From Lachnospiraceae bacterium (GTDB lineage Bacteria > Bacillota > Clostridia > Lachnospirales > Lachnospiraceae): DNA of 64,000 nt. The position numbers and the translations under genes were made by a program. Of this stretch, positions 1-8,991 are shown piece by piece. The DNA is taken from assembly GCA_910574745.1 (NCBI GenBank), contig CAJTCE010000010.1, positions 53,345 to 117,344 of the forward strand, read 5' to 3'. Below the pieces are notes generated by a model that worked only from the letters and a program-made list of their open reading frames with translations, had not been told where the DNA came from and did not search any database. Each line of letters starts with the position of its first letter. Positions within the stretch are counted from its first letter, which is position 1.

Positions 1-48
1 CAATACATTTTTCTTTTCCATATTCTTATAAACCATTTTTGCCAGCAT
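1..48 (-). CDS. 5' end of an unknown gene, cut by the window edge
   Basis: Only the first 16 codons are in the window. They read MLAKMVYKNMEKKNVL on the minus strand and remain open at the edge. The start is supported by a GGAGG Shine-Dalgarno at 57-61, eight bases ahead of the ATG. A good promoter lies upstream at 154-181, with a repeated CTATATA motif downstream of its -10 box. The basic N terminus gives no family assignment, and no function is proposed. Confidence 0.55.
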   Translation of the reverse strand, partial: MLAKMVYKNMEKKNVL

Positions 49-122
49 CTTAAGTTCCTCCGTACTTTGACAATTCCTTTGTTACCTATTACTTTTCAGC
101 TTTGATTACCCATGGGCAATAT

Positions 123-181
123 TATATAGACAATCTATATATCGGACATCTATATAATACCATAAACATTTTCTTTGTCAA
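123..181 (-). promoter_or_regulatory. Sigma-A promoter with repeated CTATATA operator-like motif
   Basis: On the minus strand a TTGACA -35 box (176-181) and a TATTAT -10 box (154-159) are separated by 16 bases and point to the partial gene at the left edge. From the -10 box downstream, the plus strand reads TATATAG-N5-CTATATA-N8-CTATATA (123-156), one inverted and one direct repeat of the same heptamer. A repressor bound there would cover the start of transcription. The regulator is unknown. Confidence 0.5.
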
Positions 182-397
182 GAGAGCGATAAAGCAATCT
201 GTCGCTGCTATTACATTTTGTTACCGGAGAATCCTGACAAGTTTCCCTGTTTTACACTCTCAAACTTATACTAAAGGATTTCTCCCAATGTCCGATATAT
301 ATATAAATAAGTGACAGGCTATGGAGAGCGTATTTTCAAGGAACGGAGTTCCCGAAATATGCTCTTTTCTGTTATATTTTCGGAAAGGAAGGGTATT

Positions 398-856
398 ATG
401 ATGACAATATCAGGAGTAGAAACGGATTTTAGAGCAGCGGGCAGATATGCCAGAAAGGACTGGATGCAGAATGAGGATGTAGCGGCTTTTAAGAAAGAAC
501 TCCTTTCGGCTATGGGAAGGGACCAGGATAAAAAGGCTCCATACAGCCATTTGGCAAAAGACGGCATCATTGACTATAACGGGGTAATCTTTGTCTGTGA
601 TTACGAACACAATACATTGTGCCTCGGCGATGTGAGCAACCCGAAAAATGTTATTTACGTACCGTTGGCTAATGGAGGCACATTGCAGGTAAACAGAGAC
701 AATATCGGCGACTTGTCAAGAGCGATCGGCATGTTCTCGCCGGAGGATGTAAACCGGATACTGCGGGCAATTTCCAAAGACGCCCAATGCCAGAAAAAAC
801 TGCTGGAAATCGACGAGGCGAAAAACAGCATTGGGGAAGAGGACGATAAGGAATAA
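398..856 (+). CDS. Conserved hypothetical protein, 152 aa
   Basis: The start is ATG at 398 (followed directly by a second ATG), preceded by an AAAGGAAGGG ribosome binding site; the reading frame is open further upstream but without such a site. The product is soluble, acidic at its C terminus, and has no signal peptide, membrane segment or motif I recognise. The middle part (NGVIFVCDYEHNTLCLGDVS) looks like a compact beta-rich domain, followed by a helical tail. It stands alone between the divergent partial gene at the left edge and the dinD remnant locus. A 14-base motif also found at the divergent promoter (ATGTCCGATATATA, 288-301) lies about 100 bases upstream. Function unknown. Confidence 0.75.
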   Translation: MMTISGVETDFRAAGRYARKDWMQNEDVAAFKKELLSAMGRDQDKKAPYSHLAKDGIIDYNGVIFVCDYEHNTLCLGDVSNPKNVIYVPLANGGTLQVNRDNIGDLSRAIGMFSPEDVNRILRAISKDAQCQKKLLEIDEAKNSIGEEDDKE

Positions 857-947
857 TATTTACTCAAATTACAAAAGCCGGAAAGACTTCCGGAACACTC
901 ACAAGAGTACCTGAGATAACGGGTACGCCAGACATCTTGTGATTTGA

Positions 948-1121
948 TTAAAGAACAGGATATAGCCATAAAGTTATACCCTGTTCTTTTCCATAAGACT
1001 CCCGCAACTGTGCAGGATAGTATTTCGTAGAACGATACGTTCTCTTTCCCGTCCATCTAAGCTCTGGAAATCCCTTTATCATCGGTCATGGTTCAAATTC
1101 AAAAGTAAGCTGTTCATCCAT
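948..1121 (-). pseudogene. Remnant 5' end of a DNA methyltransferase (Mod-like) gene
   Basis: An AGGAGG site at 1131-1136, overlapping the dinD stop codon, precedes ATG at 1121, which opens MDEQLTFEFEP and then hits TGA (1086-1088). The same frame continues after this stop with MIKGFPELRWTGKR and RSTKYYPAQLRESYGKE, then leaves the family and ends at 948. From memory of the family, the signature RWTGKR...YYPAQL is typical of the N terminus of type III/DpnII-like site-specific DNA methyltransferases, where the catalytic motifs follow. Here everything after about residue 45 is missing, so no enzyme can be made. It lies directly downstream of dinD with the spacing of a coupled operon gene. The family call is by recall and has not been searched. 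Confidence 0.6.
950..990 (+). terminator. Hairpin with U-rich tail, possible terminator
   Basis: AAAGAACAGG (950-959) pairs with CCTGTTCTTT (980-989), and a further TATA/TATA pairing extends the stem inward. The 3' side ends in CTTTTCC. It lies downstream of the plus-strand hypothetical gene (stop 856) and also encodes the last codons of the truncated methyltransferase frame on the other strand. The U-tract is short, so the call is moderate. Confidence 0.45.
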
Positions 1122-1134
1122 TTAATTATTCCTC

Positions 1135-2043
1135 CTATAGCTCGTCAGCAGGGAGCTTTCCTGACTGCTCTGCAATCTTCTTTTCCTGTGATTTTACACG
1201 GCGTTCCAATTTCTTAATATCCTCAGACGGCGGAAGTTCCTCCGGTTTAATTCCACGTTCTCCAAGCATACTGCGAACAGAACTATTATTCTGGATATGT
1301 TCTATGGTAATAGATGCCTCGCCCTGCAAATCCTTTTCCTCAACATTGTAGTTCGTCATTTCCGTAGCTAAGTTCTTTGCCGCAATGGTAAGTGTGGGCA
1401 GGAAATCAGCCAATGGCCTGTTATCTTTAACACCAAGCTTTTGCTTCATATCCTGTGTAGTATAACCTCCAAACAGGGCCGTATCTCCTTTAGAGCGAAT
1501 CCTGCCGAACCCGGCATCATCAACGCCACGTTCATAAATATTTTGCGATAATCGTTTTTCAGATTCTCGCAATCTGCCGCGAGCTTCCGTGCGTTCTATA
1601 TATGCAATACGTTCTTCAATGAGTTCCTGCTTTCTTGTCTGTACAGCAAAGTAACTTTGTGCAAAAGCGATTTCATCTTTCTTGGGGTCGCCATTTTGTG
1701 CAATCAGATAACAGGCATAGCGAGTGAGCATATAGTCTTTTATATTTCGCTTCGCGCCGCTACCCAGTTGAACCATTTTCGTGACCTCACGAAAATGGTC
1801 TGAAAGCGCAATACCAGAGGTTTCACAAGATTCTATCGACCGTTTAATTGCCTTTTCAAAATTTTCCCAGCGTTCATATCCGAGTAACGGCATCAACTCC
1901 CGCGCCAGCCAGTATTCAACATCTGTATCATCAAATACTGCCATAGCACCTTCAACAGCCGATTTCGTATAAGGAAAAGTAATTGTCTGCTCCTCTTTAC
2001 ACAGAGCTGCCTTATATACATCCTCTATTGTTTCATGCACCAA
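1135..2043 (-). CDS. dinD: DinD-family DNA damage-inducible protein
   Basis: The 302-residue product matches DinD along its whole length by recognisable blocks: WLARELMPLLGYERWENF near residues 45-62, DHFREVTKMVQLGSG, LTRYACYLIAQNGDPKK, FAQSYFAVQTRKQE and the C-terminal GERGIKPEELPP. DinD has a Bro-N-like N-terminal domain. In Escherichia coli it is SOS-induced and modulates RecA, and the gene often sits in restriction-modification or phage-defence loci. The start is taken as TTG (2043) or the adjacent GTG (2040); neither has a strong ribosome binding site, and the predicted leader is very short. A Shine-Dalgarno for the broken methyltransferase gene overlaps the stop codon, so the two were once coupled. 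The reading frame of dinD itself is intact. Confidence 0.9.
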   Translation of the reverse strand: MVHETIEDVYKAALCKEEQTITFPYTKSAVEGAMAVFDDTDVEYWLARELMPLLGYERWENFEKAIKRSIESCETSGIALSDHFREVTKMVQLGSGAKRNIKDYMLTRYACYLIAQNGDPKKDEIAFAQSYFAVQTRKQELIEERIAYIERTEARGRLRESEKRLSQNIYERGVDDAGFGRIRSKGDTALFGGYTTQDMKQKLGVKDNRPLADFLPTLTIAAKNLATEMTNYNVEEKDLQGEASITIEHIQNNSSVRSMLGERGIKPEELPPSEDIKKLERRVKSQEKKIAEQSGKLPADEL

Positions 2044-2062
2044 GATACCAAAATTCCGATTA

Positions 2063-2091
2063 AGTATAACATGAACTTACTTGTATTTAAA
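2063..2091 (-). promoter_or_regulatory. Promoter of dinD with a degenerate LexA-like dyad
   Basis: On the minus strand TTTAAA (2086-2091) and TATACT (2063-2068) are 17 bases apart. Between them lies ACAAGTAAGTTC (2073-2084), a half-matching version of the Firmicute SOS box GAAC-N4-GTTC. The rest of the 293-base gap up to the MATE gene holds only a short open frame (2157-2216) that looks like a decayed fragment. Confidence 0.4.
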
Positions 2092-2336
2092 AGAGTTTAC
2101 TTCGTAATTGCAACAATTTCAATAACTCTCAATACTATCACTCCAGCAAAAATAATATGATAAGACAATGGTTGACTGAAGACGAATTATTCCGGGCTGA
2201 TTTAGAAGAACAATAGTATTTGAAAATGAGATTTTTCAATATTGCTTTATTTCTTTTATTATACAGATATTTTAGACCAGATTGTAAATATAACTCATGA
2301 ATTGAAATCTCCAACAGCTACTCATTTTTATCATGA

Positions 2337-3722
2337 CTACTCCATCGTTTCCGCCGTCCTTCTATACTCCTTCCTCTTCAACTCTCCAACCACCATACAA
2401 GCCGCAATCACACCCGCACCGCCATCCGCCACAGGTCCTGCATACATGATCCCGTCGATTCCCATAAACAAAGGAAAAATCACAATCAGGGGAAGCAGAA
2501 GGATAATCTGTCTGGTAAGGGCTAAAAACATACCTCTTTTGGGCTTTCCGATTGCCGTAAAGAAATTGGAGGAAATGGGCTGCAAAAAGTTAATAAAGGT
2601 AAAAAACAAATAGATTCTGAAATAATTTATCGCAAATTCAAAGTAAGCATCCGAGCCTTCCCCAAAGATGGAAATAATCTGTCCCGGTATAAGCTGAAAT
2701 GCCAGAAATGCCAAAAAGGACAGACCAAATCCGCAGAGAACCGCACGCCTGTAAGCGGTTTTAACCCTGTCATATTTAGCCGCTCCGTAGTTAAAGCTGA
2801 CAATCGGCTGCAGGCCCTGTGATGTACCGATGACAAATGACATAAATACCTGATTTACCTTTGTAATAATTCCCGCACAGGCAATGGGTATGGCCTCTCC
2901 GTATACAGAAAGGGCTCCGTAATATTTCAGGGATTTATTCATGACAATCTGCACGATCATCATGGAAAGCTGGTTGCTGCAGGGCGCCGCTCCTAAGGAC
3001 ATGATTCTTTTTACATATTCCCCCTGCACCTTGAGATGTTTCTTTTCCAATTCCACGGATTTACAATGCATTAAATAGGAAAGCGCCAAAAGCGCCGAAA
3101 TTACCTGGCCGATAACCGTAGCAAGAGCAGCTCCCGCCATTCCCATATGAAAACCAAATACAAATAGGGCGTCCAGAATCGTGTTCACAACGGCGCCCGT
3201 CAGATTGCACGCCATGGTCATCCGGGGACTGCCGTCCGCACGAATCAGATGGCCCCCTCCCGTTGCAAAAATCACAAAGGGAAAACCAAAGGATACTATC
3301 CTCGTATATGTCATGGCATAGTTTAACACATCCGCCGGAGAGCCGAAAAATATCATCAGCTGTTTTAAAAATATCTGGGTAATCAGACACAGGACCACGC
3401 CGCAGGAAAACAGCATAACAGCGGCATTTCCCATATAATAGACCGCCTTTTCCTTATCTCCTTTTCCCATGGCAAGATTAAAGGCGGAAGCTCCTCCGAT
3501 GCCAAACAACAGGCCGATGGCAATACAGGATATGGATAAGGGAAAGGAAATGTTTGTGGCTGCATTTCCCAGCCCGCCTACGCTCCTTCCGATAAAAAAC
3601 TGGTCTACAATATTGTACAAGGAACCTACCAGCATGGAAATAATACTGGGGATGGCAAACTGCAAAAGCAGCGTATTGATTTTTTCCTCGCCTAATGCAC
3701 TTCTATCCGTAACAGATTTCAT
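2337..3722 (-). CDS. MATE-family multidrug exporter
   Basis: A polytopic membrane protein of about 461 residues with the twelve hydrophobic segments of MATE transporters. The opening segment PSIISMLVGSLYNIVDQFFI and the matching middle segment (QLSMMIVQIVMNK) mark the two six-helix halves typical of the NorM/MepA type. Such proteins export cationic drugs or metabolites in exchange for Na+ or H+. The third possible start, ATG at 3722, is chosen because AGGAG at 3732-3736 is nine bases ahead of it; the TTG at 3731 and ATG at 3728 are too close to that site. It is divergent from a marR gene, with a perfect 14-base palindrome between the two, so MarR control is likely. Substrate unknown. Confidence 0.9.
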   Translation of the reverse strand: MKSVTDRSALGEEKINTLLLQFAIPSIISMLVGSLYNIVDQFFIGRSVGGLGNAATNISFPLSISCIAIGLLFGIGGASAFNLAMGKGDKEKAVYYMGNAAVMLFSCGVVLCLITQIFLKQLMIFFGSPADVLNYAMTYTRIVSFGFPFVIFATGGGHLIRADGSPRMTMACNLTGAVVNTILDALFVFGFHMGMAGAALATVIGQVISALLALSYLMHCKSVELEKKHLKVQGEYVKRIMSLGAAPCSNQLSMMIVQIVMNKSLKYYGALSVYGEAIPIACAGIITKVNQVFMSFVIGTSQGLQPIVSFNYGAAKYDRVKTAYRRAVLCGFGLSFLAFLAFQLIPGQIISIFGEGSDAYFEFAINYFRIYLFFTFINFLQPISSNFFTAIGKPKRGMFLALTRQIILLLPLIVIFPLFMGIDGIMYAGPVADGGAGVIAACMVVGELKRKEYRRTAETME

Positions 3723-3829
3723 TTTCATCAACTCCTGTTTTCTATCATAACATCTTTTTTTTTAAAGTGTAAATTGCCCCTTGCATTTTTTTTAATTTTT
3801 CTGTATCATATATTTTCGTAACACCATTA

Positions 3830-3843
3830 TGTAGCATGCTACA
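3830..3843. promoter_or_regulatory. Perfect 14-base palindrome, candidate MarR operator
   Basis: TGTAGCATGCTACA sits in the 150-base gap between the divergent MATE and marR genes, about 30 bases upstream of the marR start. MarR proteins usually bind such dyads and repress both their own gene and the adjacent exporter. This is the only strong dyad in the gap. Confidence 0.55.
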
Positions 3844-3872
3844 ATTATCATAGATATTTGGAGACCTTCCAC

Positions 3873-4295
3873 ATGAGCCACACGGGACTTCTATTGAAGA
3901 AAATAAGCAACAGGCTGGAATGCAACAGAAACCGCGCCTTGAAAGAACTGGGTCTGACGGCCACACAGGTGGATTTGCTTTACTATCTATACAGCCATCA
4001 GGAGCAGGAAAACACCCTTTCCGATATTACTGCTTTTTTCGGTATTCAGCATACAAGCGCCATTCATGTTCTGAAAATACTGGAAGAAAAGGGTTATATT
4101 TTGAAAAAGCCCACCAAGCGTAATCCCCGCTTCAAAAATATCTGCCTGACAGATAAAGGCTATCCTTTGATGGAAAAATTCGACGCCAATATCGCTGCCA
4201 TACACCAGCAGTTATTTGCCGGCATTACAGAATCTGAAATCACAGAATTAGACAGACTTTTAAAAATTATTTATAACAATTTAGAAAAAATCTGA
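3873..4295 (+). CDS. MarR-family transcriptional regulator
   Basis: A 140-residue protein with a winged-helix domain in its middle: the helix-turn-helix LSDITAFFGIQHTSAIHVLKI, then the wing with KPTKRNPRFKNICLTDKG. Flanking helices provide the dimer interface usual in MarR proteins. ATG at 3873 is preferred over the TTG at 3858 because GGAG (3860-3863) lies nine bases ahead. It is followed after 41 bases by a second MATE gene on the same strand and is divergent from another MATE gene, so it probably controls both exporters in response to a small ligand. Ligand not inferable. Confidence 0.9.
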   Translation: MSHTGLLLKKISNRLECNRNRALKELGLTATQVDLLYYLYSHQEQENTLSDITAFFGIQHTSAIHVLKILEEKGYILKKPTKRNPRFKNICLTDKGYPLMEKFDANIAAIHQQLFAGITESEITELDRLLKIIYNNLEKI

Positions 4296-4336
4296 TTTTA
4301 AAAGACATTGAAACACAATCGAGAGGAGACAGAATC

Positions 4337-5746
4337 ATGCAGGACAAAACAACAGAAATTTTCAGGGACGCCCCTGTTCCCAAGGCGGTCTTTACCAACA
4401 TTATTCCTTCTATAATCAGTATGATTATGGTTTTGGTCTATAACCTTGCGGACACCTTCTTTATCGGGCAGACAAAGAATGCTTTTATGGTGGCTGCCGT
4501 TTCCGTGGCGACTCCCGCCTTTCTTATTTTTATGGCAATCGGTATGCTTTTCGGTATCGGCGGTACCTCACTGATTTCCCGTATGCTGGGAGAAGGAAAA
4601 GAAGACAAGGCTAAGAACACCTCCGCCTTTTGCTTTTGGACAGGAGCAGTCATAGGCATTATTTCCATGGTATTCATATGGATTTTTGTAACCCCCATTT
4701 GTCGTATGGTAGGAGCCAGCGATGATACCATTGGCTATACTACCCAATATCTGAGTATTGTTTCTTGCAGCATTCCTTTCTTAATCATAGGAAATACCTT
4801 CAGCAATATCATCCGCGCAGAAGGTAAACCCCAAAAAGCTATGATCGGTATGGTAATCGGCAATCTGATCAATATCGTACTGGATCCCATTATGATTCTT
4901 TTTCTGCACTGGAATGTTGCAGGCGCTGCCATTGCTACGGTAATCGGTAATGTCTTTGCTGCCGTTTATTATATTTCCCATCTGGTTTCAAAGGATTCCA
5001 TGCTTTCCATCCGATTAAAGGATTACAAGGCAGGAGAAAGAATTGCGTCAGGCGTGCTTGCTATTGGTATTCCCGCTTCATTAAACAGTATTTTAATGAG
5101 CGTTTCCAATATCATTATTAATAATATGATGAAAAAGCACGGAGATATGGCAGTTGCCGGTCTGGGCGTTGCCATGAAGGTAAATATGATCGTAGTTATG
5201 CTGTTAATCGGGCTTGGCACCGGTATACAGCCCTTACTGGGATATTGCTTTGGTGCCCGAAACAGAAAGCGTTATCTTGCCGTTTTAAAGTTCTCTTTAA
5301 TCCTTGCCTTCTGTATGAGTGCAGTTATGACCGTCATCTGCTATTGCGGGGCCAGTCCTTTGGTTCGGGCATTTCTGGATAACCCCGAGGCTTTTGATTA
5401 TGGTATGTCTTTTGCCAGAATCTATATTTACTCCGGGCCTATTATCGGAATCCTTTTCGTACTGATCAATGCCATTCAGTCCACGGGGGCCGCTCTGCCC
5501 TCCCTCATTCTGTCTATCAGCAGGCAGGGACTTTTATATATCCCCACTCTGCTGACCTTCAGAAGGCTTTTTGATACGCCCCGGATGCTTGCGCTGTCCC
5601 AGCCTGTAACAGACTACCTTGCCACAACCCTTGCGGCTGTATTATTTATCATTACCTACCGGAAATATTTTAAGAGCTTTGACAATAGCGCACCGGTTGA
5701 AGCTTCTGTAAAGGAAGTAGCCTATTCTACGGAAACCACTTCATAA
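4337..5746 (+). CDS. MATE-family multidrug exporter (second copy)
   Basis: 469 residues with twelve predicted membrane segments. The first half opens with [20 protein letters not shown] and the second half with [20 protein letters not shown]. It belongs to the same superfamily as the product at 2337-3722 but is clearly diverged, so this is not a recent duplication. The start is backed by GAGGAGAC seven bases upstream. It is probably cotranscribed with the marR gene. Its last 25 bases overlap the end of copA, which converges from the other strand. Confidence 0.9.
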   Translation: MQDKTTEIFRDAPVPKAVFTNIIPSIISMIMVLVYNLADTFFIGQTKNAFMVAAVSVATPAFLIFMAIGMLFGIGGTSLISRMLGEGKEDKAKNTSAFCFWTGAVIGIISMVFIWIFVTPICRMVGASDDTIGYTTQYLSIVSCSIPFLIIGNTFSNIIRAEGKPQKAMIGMVIGNLINIVLDPIMILFLHWNVAGAAIATVIGNVFAAVYYISHLVSKDSMLSIRLKDYKAGERIASGVLAIGIPASLNSILMSVSNIIINNMMKKHGDMAVAGLGVAMKVNMIVVMLLIGLGTGIQPLLGYCFGARNRKRYLAVLKFSLILAFCMSAVMTVICYCGASPLVRAFLDNPEAFDYGMSFARIYIYSGPIIGILFVLINAIQSTGAALPSLILSISRQGLLYIPTLLTFRRLFDTPRMLALSQPVTDYLATTLAAVLFIITYRKYFKSFDNSAPVEASVKEVAYSTETTS

Positions 5747-5931
5747 TCCTGGTCTTCCACGGCTTTTTTCAGAATCTCATCTGCTACAGGAGCATTTAAA
5801 GTAAGGACGGCTGTTCCCGCCTCATGGCTGACAGCAGCCTCCTTTACCTCCGGCAGGGCTTCTAATGCCTTCTTTACCCTTGCCTCGCAGTGTCCGCACA
5901 TCATTCCGTTGATTTTCATTGTTTTTTCCAT
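5722..5931 (-). CDS. copZ: Possible internally initiated CopZ-like copper chaperone
   Basis: Within the 3' end of copA and in the same frame, ATG at 5931 is preceded by AGAGG (5940-5944) with an ideal eight-base gap. Starting there would give a free 69-residue protein, [20 protein letters not shown] and onward, which has exactly the size and CxxC motif of the copper chaperone CopZ. So the same DNA could yield both a fused domain and a separate chaperone. Sequence shows the site; use of the internal start is inference. Confidence 0.4.
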   Translation of the reverse strand: MEKTMKINGMMCGHCEARVKKALEALPEVKEAAVSHEAGTAVLTLNAPVADEILKKAVEDQDYEVVSVE

Positions 5932-8451
5932 GTTGTTTACCTCTTTCCTTTTATTTTTTACTTGTTTTACTACTTGCTGATTTGTATCTGTCTCTTTTTC
6001 TCTGTTTACACTTTCCTGTTTTTCTATCTTCTGTTCCTCTTTTTGACCGGCTTCTGTACTTATTTTTCTTATAGCCTTTTTCCTATCCCGTTTTGTGCTC
6101 CGCAGATCAAACAGATTCAGCCGCAGCGCATTGGTTACCACGCAAAAGCTGGATAAGCTCATTGCCGCAGCCCCGAACATGGGATTTAATTTTAAACCGA
6201 ACAAGGGATACCAGATGCCTGCTGCCAAGGGAATACCGATAATATTATAGATAAATGCCCAAAACAGATTTTCATGAATATTCCTAAGGGACGCCCTGCT
6301 TAAACGGATGGCTGCCGGAACGTCCATCAGGCTGCTTTTCATCAAAACAATATCCGCCGCCTCAATGGCAACATCTGTTCCGGCTCCAATGGCAATTCCG
6401 ATATCCGCTCTTGTCAGCGCCGGCGCATCGTTTATGCCGTCTCCCACCATGGCAATCTTTCTGGCCTTTTCCTTCTTTCCGTCCCCGGAAATTTCTTCTT
6501 TGTTTGACAGCTGCCTGATAACGGCTTCCTTTCCATCCGGCAGAACGCCTGCTATTACCTCGTCCACACCGGCCTGTGCCCCAATAGCCTGTGCCGTCCG
6601 TTCATTATCTCCCGTCAGCATGACTACACGGATGCCCATATTTTTAAGCTGGGATATGGCTTCCCGGCTGTCCTCCTTCATGGTATCGGCAACAGCAATA
6701 ATTCCCTGAAGCTTTCCTTGCTCTGCAAAGAATAAGGGCGTTTTTCCCTGACCGGAAAGAAGCTCCGCCTGCTTTTCTATTTTTTCGGAAACCTTTGCTT
6801 TTGTTTTAATATAGTTTAAGTTGCCTCCTGCTAATTCTTTTCCTTTTAATGTGCCCGTAAGTCCGTTTCCGGGAATTGCGCTAAAGTTATCAGCTGCTTC
6901 TTCCTTTAATCCCGTTTCATCCCCATAGGCTATGACAGCCCTCGCCAGAGGATGCTCGCTTTTGCTTTCCAAGGCATATGCAAGTCGCATCAATTTCTCT
7001 TTTGCTCTTTCTTCCGTCTCTTTACCAGAGCCGTCAGTTTTTTCCTTATTCCCCTTTCTTTCTTCACTTCCTGCATTATCCAAAACAGGCAGAATATCCG
7101 TTACCTTTGGCTGACCGCTTGTAATGGTTCCTGTTTTATCCAACGCGATCACTTCTATTTTGCCGGTCTCTTCCAATGAAACCGCATTTTTAAAGAGAAT
7201 TCCGTGCTTTGCGCCCATGCCGTTGCCCACCATGATCGCTACAGGTGTAGCCAGCCCCAAAGCGCAGGGACAGCTGATGACCAGAACCGAAATTCCCCTT
7301 GCCAGGGCAAAACCGATTTCCTCTCCTGCCAGAAGCCAGACAATGGTTGTGACGAAGGCAATGGCTATAACCACCGGTACGAATACGCCCGATACCTTAT
7401 CCGCCACCTTGGCAATAGGCGCTTTCGTAGCCGCCGCGTCACTTACCATCTGGATAATTTGTGACAGGGTAGTATCTTCTCCTACCCTTGAGGCCTCACA
7501 ACGGATAAATCCCGACTGGTTAATGGTCGCTGCAGAAACAAAATCGCCTTCTCCTTTATCCACGGGAATGCTTTCTCCTGTTAATGCCGATTCATCTACA
7601 GCGCTGTTTCCTTCTGTTATAATGCCGTCCACAGGAATACTCTCTCCCGGGCGCACGACAAAAACATCTCCTTTTACAACCCGGTCAACAGGAATGGTTA
7701 TCTCTTCTTGATCTCTGACTACAACTGCCGTCTTGGGCGCCAGATCCATCAGACTTTTTAAAGCATTGGTAGTCTTCCCCTTTGAAAACGCTTCCAGCAT
7801 CTTTCCCAGCGTAATCAATGTCAGGATCATAGCCGCAGACTCAAAATAAAACTCATGCATATAAAGCATAACCGCCCAATGGTCTCCCAAAAGCTGTGCG
7901 TCCGTCATGGCAAAAAGAGCATACGTGCTGTATATAAAAGACGCTCCTGCCCCTAACGCCACCAGCGTATCCATGTTGGGAGAGCCATGGCATAAGCCCG
8001 CAAAACCGCTGACAAAAAATTTTTGATTAATGACCATGATCACAACGGTAAACAAAAGCTGTATCAGTCCCACTGCAACATGATTGTCCATAAGCCTTTC
8101 CGGCATAGGCCATCCCCACATCATATGCCCCATGGAAACATACATTAAAGGAAGAAGAAAACACAGGGAGGCAATAAAACGCTTTCTTATGGCAGGCGTT
8201 TCCTTATCCTCCAAAGGATTGCTCCCGGATTCTATTCTCTCCTTATTTCCCGCGCCCTTTAAAGCCGCACCATAGCCGGCTTTTGTTACCGCATCTATAA
8301 TTTCCCCGGAAGAAGCCGTGCCCTCCACGCTCATGGAATTGGTCAAAAGGCTAACCGTAACTCCGGTTACTCCCGGCACTTTACAAACCGCCTTTTCCAC
8401 ATGAGTGCTGCATGCCGCACAGCTCATTCCCGTTACTGCATACTGTTCCAT
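5722..8451 (-). CDS. copA: Copper-exporting P1B ATPase with C-terminal CopZ-like domain
   Basis: About 909 residues. The N-terminal heavy-metal-associated domain has GMSCAAC at residues 8-14. The ATPase core has the intramembrane metal site CPC (about 394-396), the phosphorylated aspartate in DKTGT (about 438), an SEHPLA motif in the nucleotide domain and GDGINDAP (about 669-676). After the last membrane helices comes a charged linker rich in K, E and Q, then a second metal-binding domain with GMMCGHC from about residue 848. P1B-1 ATPases of this type export Cu(I). ATG 8451 is used because AAAGGAGAG precedes it. csoR lies 54 bases upstream on the same strand behind a CsoR operator, so copper-induced expression is expected. 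Fusion of the chaperone domain to the C terminus is the unusual feature. Confidence 0.95.
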   Translation of the reverse strand: MEQYAVTGMSCAACSTHVEKAVCKVPGVTGVTVSLLTNSMSVEGTASSGEIIDAVTKAGYGAALKGAGNKERIESGSNPLEDKETPAIRKRFIASLCFLLPLMYVSMGHMMWGWPMPERLMDNHVAVGLIQLLFTVVIMVINQKFFVSGFAGLCHGSPNMDTLVALGAGASFIYSTYALFAMTDAQLLGDHWAVMLYMHEFYFESAAMILTLITLGKMLEAFSKGKTTNALKSLMDLAPKTAVVVRDQEEITIPVDRVVKGDVFVVRPGESIPVDGIITEGNSAVDESALTGESIPVDKGEGDFVSAATINQSGFIRCEASRVGEDTTLSQIIQMVSDAAATKAPIAKVADKVSGVFVPVVIAIAFVTTIVWLLAGEEIGFALARGISVLVISCPCALGLATPVAIMVGNGMGAKHGILFKNAVSLEETGKIEVIALDKTGTITSGQPKVTDILPVLDNAGSEERKGNKEKTDGSGKETEERAKEKLMRLAYALESKSEHPLARAVIAYGDETGLKEEAADNFSAIPGNGLTGTLKGKELAGGNLNYIKTKAKVSEKIEKQAELLSGQGKTPLFFAEQGKLQGIIAVADTMKEDSREAISQLKNMGIRVVMLTGDNERTAQAIGAQAGVDEVIAGVLPDGKEAVIRQLSNKEEISGDGKKEKARKIAMVGDGINDAPALTRADIGIAIGAGTDVAIEAADIVLMKSSLMDVPAAIRLSRASLRNIHENLFWAFIYNIIGIPLAAGIWYPLFGLKLNPMFGAAAMSLSSFCVVTNALRLNLFDLRSTKRDRKKAIRKISTEAGQKEEQKIEKQESVNREKETDTNQQVVKQVKNKRKEVNNMEKTMKINGMMCGHCEARVKKALEALPEVKEAAVSHEAGTAVLTLNAPVADEILKKAVEDQDYEVVSVE

Positions 8452-8505
8452 AATTCTCTCCTTTATAATCAATTAACAATGGCTTATTCCGGGCTTTTGT
8501 ACCTG

Positions 8506-8793
8506 CTATTTCATCAGTTTTTGTATCATTTTGACCAGTTCATCAATTACCTCGTCATCTCCGTTGCGAATCCCCTCCGCCACGCAGGTATGGATATGGT
8601 TGGACAAAAGCTCTTTGTTAAAGCTGTTCATGGCGGCACTGACCGCAGCACTCTGGGTCAGGATATCCACACAGTAAGCATCCTTCTCGATCATACCCTT
8701 GATCCCGCGAATCTGTCCCTCGATTCTGTTCAGCCGGTTCAATAAGTCCTTATATTCCGAGCTCTCCCTTTGTTTTGATTTTACTATTTCCAT
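8506..8793 (-). CDS. csoR: CsoR-family copper-sensing repressor
   Basis: A 95-residue all-helical protein of the CsoR/RcnR (DUF156) family. The core reads LNRIEGQIRGIKGMIEKDAY followed by Cys, and later NHIHTC, giving the Cys...His-x3-Cys ligand set that binds Cu(I) in CsoR. Such proteins release DNA when copper binds. ATG 8793 is chosen; GGAGG lies eleven bases upstream, and the frame extends farther but lacks another site. It lies just upstream of copA and downstream of an excellent CsoR operator (8871-8891), so it should repress its own operon with copA. Confidence 0.93.
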   Translation of the reverse strand: MEIVKSKQRESSEYKDLLNRLNRIEGQIRGIKGMIEKDAYCVDILTQSAAVSAAMNSFNKELLSNHIHTCVAEGIRNGDDEVIDELVKMIQKLMK

Positions 8794-8870
8794 CCTTATT
8801 ATTTCCTCCATGGCATAGTTTATAAAATATGTCAAAAATTAATATGCTTCCCCTTTTTTATATGGTCATT

Positions 8871-8891
8871 ATATACCCCTATGGGGTATAT
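8871..8891. promoter_or_regulatory. CsoR operator
   Basis: ATATACCCC-TAT-GGGGTATAT is a perfect 9+9 inverted repeat around a three-base centre, about 78 bases upstream of the csoR start. It agrees with the known CsoR operator type (an AT flank, G/C run, short centre). It should confer copper-dependent derepression on csoR-copA. Confidence 0.88.
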
Positions 8892-8936
8892 TGCAAGCAA
8901 AAAATTAAGCCACTCCATTTTCATTTTTTAAGGCAC

Positions 8937-8989
8937 AAAAAAGGAGCTGTTGCCCCCGTAGATTTTTTACCTGCTCTTGCAACAGCTCC
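8937..8989 (-). terminator. Rho-independent terminator after the HD-domain gene
   Basis: On the minus strand, GGAGCTGTTGC (8979-8989) pairs with GCAACAGCTCC (8943-8953), followed by six T residues (8937-8942). It lies two bases past the stop codon of the HD-domain gene. The loop is long (25 bases), but the 11-base stem is perfect. Confidence 0.8.
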
Positions 8990-8991
8990 AT

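Noticed and set aside
102..314. 70-codon plus-strand frame at the left edge
   Set aside because: It runs through the operator-promoter region of the divergent gene, has no ribosome binding site and no protein-like composition.
655..1056. Minus-strand open frame of 133 codons downstream of dinD
   Set aside because: It is in a different frame from the methyltransferase remnant, has no Shine-Dalgarno and runs antisense into the gene at 398-856.
2157..2216. Short plus-strand frame MIRQWLTEDELFRADLEEQ
   Set aside because: No ribosome binding site and no recognisable relative; it may be a fragment of a lost gene but cannot be supported.
5900..6200. Frameshift or assembly break between CopA and the CopZ domain
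   Set aside because: The frame is continuous through the charged linker with no stop or shift, so the fusion is taken as real.
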